Shown piece by piece: positions 21,701 through 25,476 of a stretch of 25,476 nucleotides of DNA; positions within the stretch are counted from its first letter, which is position 1; each line of letters starts with the position of its first letter. The DNA is taken from contig ML210235.1 of NCBI GenBank assembly GCA_004369085.1, positions 83,458 to 108,933 on the forward strand, written 5' to 3'. The translations under genes and the position numbers were made by a program. The stretch comes from Coprinopsis marcescibilis. Its lineage: Eukaryota > Basidiomycota > Agaricomycetes > Agaricales > Psathyrellaceae. The notes beneath the pieces are model-generated. The model saw nothing but the letters and a program-made list of their open reading frames with translations. It was not told the DNA's origin and did not search any database.

Positions 21701-22309
21701 CGGAAGTCTGTTTATCACTCAACCAAGTCAGGCAACGATTTCGCCCATAGTCCAGTCTAAGTGGTGCGGATATCTTACCTGGTCCAAAGTACAGGTACTG
21801 CAAACCGATTGAGCAGAACGTTGCGTGGTATCGATGTGATCATCTATAGTTGTTTGATGATGTTTGAACGTTTGAACGATTTGTTGGCTTAACTCATTCC
21901 TCCGAGTCGGGTAAGCCGTACGTGCAGTCCTTAAATGGGTCAAAATCCACACTTCACAAACATGACTGAGCGCCCCCAATGCTACTGACCATTCATTACA
22001 GTTTAATAGTATACTTGAAAGGATTGTTTACTGTCTACTGGGAGCCAGCGTTAGAATCCGAGCCCAGGAATATGGCCCATCACTATTTCTACTGGCGCCC
22101 ATTAGTGCTATGGCGATTGGCTCTGACACGTCAAAGTTTTAGTCTCTGTTATCTGAGAGTATGGCGTCTTGTCGGCAACCTGCGTTCTACCTTCGGGGGT
22201 CTGACGCGTCCTCCCATCCCTGGCTGAAGATATTGTAAGTCTGAGGGTTCTGATGTGTTTCCCTTTCGAAAAAGAAAGAGTAGCTTTGCATTGCAATTAG
22301 AATCTACGG
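21701..22309. other. F-box 2 upstream region and F-box 3 3' flank
   Basis: No independent gene supported. Positions 21708-21778 look like a 71-nt minus-strand intron belonging to F-box gene 2, either in the leader or between an additional first exon (21843-21779) and the main exon. The remainder up to 22309 is unexplained and without recognisable features. Confidence 0.5.
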
Positions 22310-23869
22310 TCAACAAGCGCCCAAGTACCAGTCGTTTCCTATAGAGAAATCATGATAATCCTGATCAGTTATATAGCCGAAGTCACACGACGACCGCAAG
22401 CTGTTCAAATCGTTCCCAGCCTTATCCGCATATTCTGCCGAGTACACCTCCCTCCAGCTCCAATCACACGCTCGCAGCTCGTCGTGAATCTTTTTGGAAA
22501 ACCGAAACCTAAGCTGCGTCTGCTGACGGCGACCATTCCGCTGCTGCTCCATAAACTCCAGGTACTGAGGCGTGTTTAAAGGCCCAGAGCTATTCCCAAC
22601 GATCAGCACGTCTATCTCCTTCAACTTCTTCCACACGGTGTCAAGACTCCCCACACCTCCTCGCTCACCCCAATCTCCAAGAAGGCATTGAAAAACATAA
22701 TCTTGCATTCCATGTCTCGACTCGTCTTGTATCGTGATCTTTGTCACGTTAGGTGTCCCTTTTGCGAGGCTTGGGATCAAGTCAGGATCGGGACGGTAGC
22801 AATTCGCAAGGTACAGGGTCTCGACGCTGGCGAGGTTCGGCATGAATTCTTCTGAGCACCAAGTATTTTGCAGCGACCGTATTGAGAGCGTTTTCAACAT
22901 CGGTGCGTTCAGATGTCCAAGAAATGACGTTGTTGCCCACGATGATGATCGGGATGAGGTCCGGGTGCGGCGGTCGTAGCCGTGCCATCGCAGATGCTTG
23001 AGATATGGCATGGCTGTATTGGAAAAGTCTGCGATGTTCTCCTCCAGCCAAGTCGAGATGACACCCTCCGCCAAGGAGAGGGCGATCAAAGGAAGGCTCA
23101 TGACCACTTTGAATGCAGGCCAAGTGAGAGTCAAGTACGTGTCACCGGTGTCAGGTTGATTCAAGTCGAGAGCGGTGAGGTTGTGACAAGTGGTGATTGG
23201 GGGTAAGAAAAGACCTGAGGATGATAGACTGAGACCAAGGTATGTGAGTTTGGGACACCCTTGCAGCAAGATACGAGGTAGAAGAGTCGCGATGGGGGTT
23301 CTTGGTCCTGGGTTGAATGAACTCGTCGTCCGTCTAGGAAAGGTCCAAAAGAGCTCGAAGTGCTCTAGTTGAGGGGCCCTGAGGTCGCGAAATAGTACCA
23401 CAAATGGTGCCAGTTGAAGGGGAGTCTTGACTCCAATCATATTTATCACGATGTGCTTCCAGCGCCCGGCGTGCTCCGCTGCCAACTGCAACACATCGGC
23501 CTCAAGATTGCGAGCGTCTGCGATTGAAGCACCCTCAAAGTGGAACTTGAGATCCAAAGGAGCCGGTATTGAGCGCTCAAGATAAACTTGAAGCTGATTC
23601 ACTCGGGCTAAAGGCGCTGGATTGGAGGGGACATGATAAATGGTGAAGGACGACCATATCTTGTGTAGATTGAGCGCGATGAATCGCCAATCTGAGCAAA
23701 CGTGGCTCAACACCACTTCTGTCGGCAACTGTGGAGACCTTTGGGCCAGATCATGATCATACTGGTCTCGACTGTTCTGTGCTGAGTGACTGAAGATAAG
23801 CCTGACGAGCTCCGTAGGGAGTGTGGATATTTCAGAAGGATCTTCTGAAGGGTTTTGTTTTTTTGGCAT
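22310..23869 (-). CDS. F-box protein 3 (Agaricomycete F-box/LRR-like family)
   Basis: Single coding exon of 519 residues. The F-box-like segment ISTLPTELVRLIFSHSAQNS lies at about 14-33. The local family motif LPTEVVLSHVCSDWRFIALN lies at about 49-68, followed by KIWSSFTIY. YLERSIPAPLDLKFHFEG and leucine-rich irregular repeats follow. The C-terminal block LRFRFSKKIHDEL with CDWSWREVYS aligns with the out-of-frame remnant of F-box gene 1, and both genes end with the same four codons GGC GCT TGT TGA. It is the best intact reference copy for this local family. Probable role: SCF substrate adaptor, target unknown. A 5' leader intron is likely. Confidence 0.88.
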   Translation of the reverse strand: MPKKQNPSEDPSEISTLPTELVRLIFSHSAQNSRDQYDHDLAQRSPQLPTEVVLSHVCSDWRFIALNLHKIWSSFTIYHVPSNPAPLARVNQLQVYLERSIPAPLDLKFHFEGASIADARNLEADVLQLAAEHAGRWKHIVINMIGVKTPLQLAPFVVLFRDLRAPQLEHFELFWTFPRRTTSSFNPGPRTPIATLLPRILLQGCPKLTYLGLSLSSSGLFLPPITTCHNLTALDLNQPDTGDTYLTLTWPAFKVVMSLPLIALSLAEGVISTWLEENIADFSNTAMPYLKHLRWHGYDRRTRTSSRSSSWATTSFLGHLNAPMLKTLSIRSLQNTWCSEEFMPNLASVETLYLANCYRPDPDLIPSLAKGTPNVTKITIQDESRHGMQDYVFQCLLGDWGERGGVGSLDTVWKKLKEIDVLIVGNSSGPLNTPQYLEFMEQQRNGRRQQTQLRFRFSKKIHDELRACDWSWREVYSAEYADKAGNDLNSLRSSCDFGYITDQDYHDFSIGNDWYLGAC

Positions 23870-23893
23870 CTGGGTCTCAGAGGTGCTGGAAAC

Positions 23894-23947
23894 CTGCGGT
23901 TAAGAGTTAATCGCTACGAGTATGTACCAGTGAGGTAGAGAACTTAC
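23894..23947 (-). other. Candidate 5' UTR intron of F-box gene 3
   Basis: On the minus strand a GTAAGT donor starts at 23947 and a CCGCAG acceptor ends at 23894, giving 54 nt, the usual intron size here. The acceptor is 24 bases before the ATG. The frame upstream of the ATG is open through the junction but has no in-frame ATG before a stop. Another ATG (23979-23981) would open a 16-codon upstream reading frame that ends in the leader. Confidence 0.5.
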
Positions 23948-24528
23948 CGTGGAGCCGTGCAAAAGAGCCAGGCTCGATCATCGGACTTAGCAACCGATGC
24001 AGCAGCGGCGCGTACATAACGGAGTTTGCCGGTCGTTGGTCCCAATAGACGTCATGCCGCAACTTGCGTCGACAAGTGTCCGGTGCGTTGGCGCCTGAAC
24101 TCTTCCCCAGCAGTCACCAGCCTCACCGGCCTCAACATACGGTGGGTTGAAATCCCTATCGAGCTCAAATGTACCCTTCATTTGATCAATGACTAACCAA
24201 CCGTATAATCCAAAGGCTTACCACAGGAAGATCCCGACACAAAGGTTTTCAAACGAAGGCCCAAAACTACCGCTCAGGATCGTTCCGAAGACCTTCGTAA
24301 TGTCGATGTCAGCAGGATTGGGGTGTACACTTTACTCCTTGTGCATATCGCGCTGCTCGACCGGAACCGAATATGAAGTCATCTGTCCACTCTAAATTCG
24401 CTCCACTTGTACATGCCATCAAAGCGCCCAGTTGGGCACATTCTCGCAAATCTCAGATTGCGGCGAACACGTTCTGCAGAATCTGCACGGGCCAGCATTT
24501 ATTTAAAATATATTTGCGGAAAGAAACC

Positions 24529-24535
24529 TATAAAG
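24529..24535 (+). promoter_or_regulatory. TATA box of the hydrophobin gene
   Basis: TATAAAG on the plus strand, about 100 bases upstream of the hydrophobin ATG, in the expected position for a highly expressed fungal gene. An AT-rich stretch (24498-24515) precedes it. Confidence 0.65.
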
Positions 24536-24635
24536 GGTTCCAAGACAAACGCTAAAGTCCCCGGAACTCAGTTCACATTCACTCACACCACAACAGCTCG
24601 ACCTCCTCCTCCACCAACCTTTCTTGACAATCACC

Positions 24636-25060
24636 ATGTTCGCTCGTGCCACCGCCGTCCTCGCTGCCTTCACTCTCTTCACCGCTGCTCTCGCAGCCCC
24701 CGGTGGCAACACCGAGACCGAGTTTGAGCAATGCAATGGCGGCAAAGTGCAGTGCTGCAACTCTGTACAGGAGGCCAACTCGTTGAGCGCCCCCATGAAG
24801 GCTTTGCTCGGTGTCCTCAAAGTTGATGTGACCCAGCTCACTGGCCAGGTCGGTGTTACCTGCACTGGCGTCAACGTCATTGGCCTCGGTGGCCCTTCTT
24901 GGTACGTCCGCAGGTCGAATTTCAACTTGCGTCGTCGCTGGTTCGCTCACTGTATCTTACATTGCATTTGTAAAGCTCCAACCAGCAAGTTTGCTGCAAC
25001 AATAACAACTTCAACGGTGTTGTTGCTCTTGGTTGCACCCCCATCAACCTTGCTCTCTAA
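24636..25060 (+). CDS. Class I hydrophobin
   Basis: Small secreted amphipathic protein that self-assembles at air-water interfaces and coats aerial hyphae and fruiting bodies. Two exons, 24636-24901 and 24976-25060, give 116 residues. The 74-nt intron has a GTACGT donor and an AAAG acceptor and splits the fifth-cysteine codon. Signal peptide at about 1-20 (ends AALA). Eight cysteines at 33, 40, 41, 76, 89, 95, 96 and 109 give the spacing C-X6-CC-X34-C-X12-C-X5-CC-X12-C, diagnostic of class I. The reading frame is open upstream only from a TTG, so the ATG at 24636 is the start. A TATA box lies about 100 bases upstream. Family certain, paralog identity not determinable. Confidence 0.96.
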
Positions 25061-25476
25061 ATTCGGTGCTCTCTTCCGCAAGGTATGTAGGCTGAACGTC
25101 CATCACAACGACGCTAAGGGTCCTATCGCTTCTTTTCCAGACATCTCATGATCTCTGGTACAGGCGTTATTAGGATAGATCCACCAGTCTTGTAGACACG
25201 GTTAATATTTACATACGAACGAGCTGCCTCAATACATCCTAGTCTTCCTGCAAAAATATTTTCAACGTCTCTTAACTGTCGAGTCACCCACATCACGAAA
25301 AGCCCCGAGTCGCACTGATCGGTATACGATCCTTCTCATTCAATGAAACGTGAAACGCAACGCGTACTGCCAGAATCTTAATACTATCATACACGCGGAA
25401 ATGCAAAAATAAATCAGAAAAATAAGAAATCGCTGCGTTACAGTATGCTCCTGTACATTTAGAGTCTGAAACTGGG
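25061..25476. other. Hydrophobin 3' flank
   Basis: Downstream of the hydrophobin stop to the window end. It should hold the 3' untranslated region; no further gene or repeat was recognised. Confidence 0.6.

Larger units (their letters stand above)
23870..24635. other. Divergent intergenic region, F-box 3 / hydrophobin
   Basis: Shared upstream region of 766 bases between two divergent genes. It holds the candidate leader intron of F-box gene 3 on the left and a TATA box for the hydrophobin on the right. The middle (about 23990-24500) shows no feature that I recognise. Confidence 0.6.

Noticed and set aside
21979..22227. 82-residue open frame between F-box genes 2 and 3
   Set aside because: No known motif, no promoter or splice evidence, and composition like the surrounding intergenic DNA.
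1..25476. Search for tRNA, rRNA, CRISPR arrays and transposase genes
   Set aside because: None recognised by eye; no direct-repeat/spacer pattern and no transposase or reverse transcriptase motifs were seen.

Overview
The window is eukaryotic nuclear DNA from a filamentous fungus, most likely a basidiomycete (Agaricomycetes type). The evidence is a translation elongation factor 3 gene (fungal), a class I hydrophobin, an expanded family of F-box proteins sharing a SHVCxxWR motif, and dense short introns (mostly 45-77 nt, GT..AG, often GTACGT/GTAAGT/GTGCGT donors and CTGAC-like branch points). No bacterial, viral, transposon, tRNA, rRNA or CRISPR signal was recognised.

Layout. Left edge: a heptamer tandem repeat, then about 800 bases with no gene I can support. 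851-1738 (-): intronless SAM-dependent methyltransferase. 2447-5792 (-): eEF3, four coding exons, probably with leader introns. 7067-10905 (-): V-ATPase subunit a, eleven exons, one intron of 793 nt that stands out from all the others. 10983-13627 (+): PFS2/WDR33-type WD40 polyadenylation factor with a long Gly-rich tail, divergent from the V-ATPase gene with only 77 bases between start codons. 14054-15486 (-): F-box protein 1, which carries an apparent frameshift. 16100-18914 (-): secreted TPQ copper amine oxidase, eight exons, with a tandem 14-residue repeat bounded by dibasic sites in its N-terminal propeptide and a GATA-rich upstream region. 20126-21700 (-) and 22310-23869 (-): F-box proteins 2 and 3. 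24636-25060 (+): class I hydrophobin.

The left half holds housekeeping genes (translation elongation, vacuolar acidification, mRNA 3'-end formation). The right half is more lineage-specific: F-box paralogs around secreted proteins. The genes do not form one pathway. The most interesting points are the Kex2-like repeat propeptide on the amine oxidase, the GATA-site cluster with a perfect 22-bp palindrome upstream of it, the outsized V-ATPase intron and the frameshifted F-box paralog. All exon boundaries were deduced by eye from splice signals, reading frame and family conservation, without transcript data.
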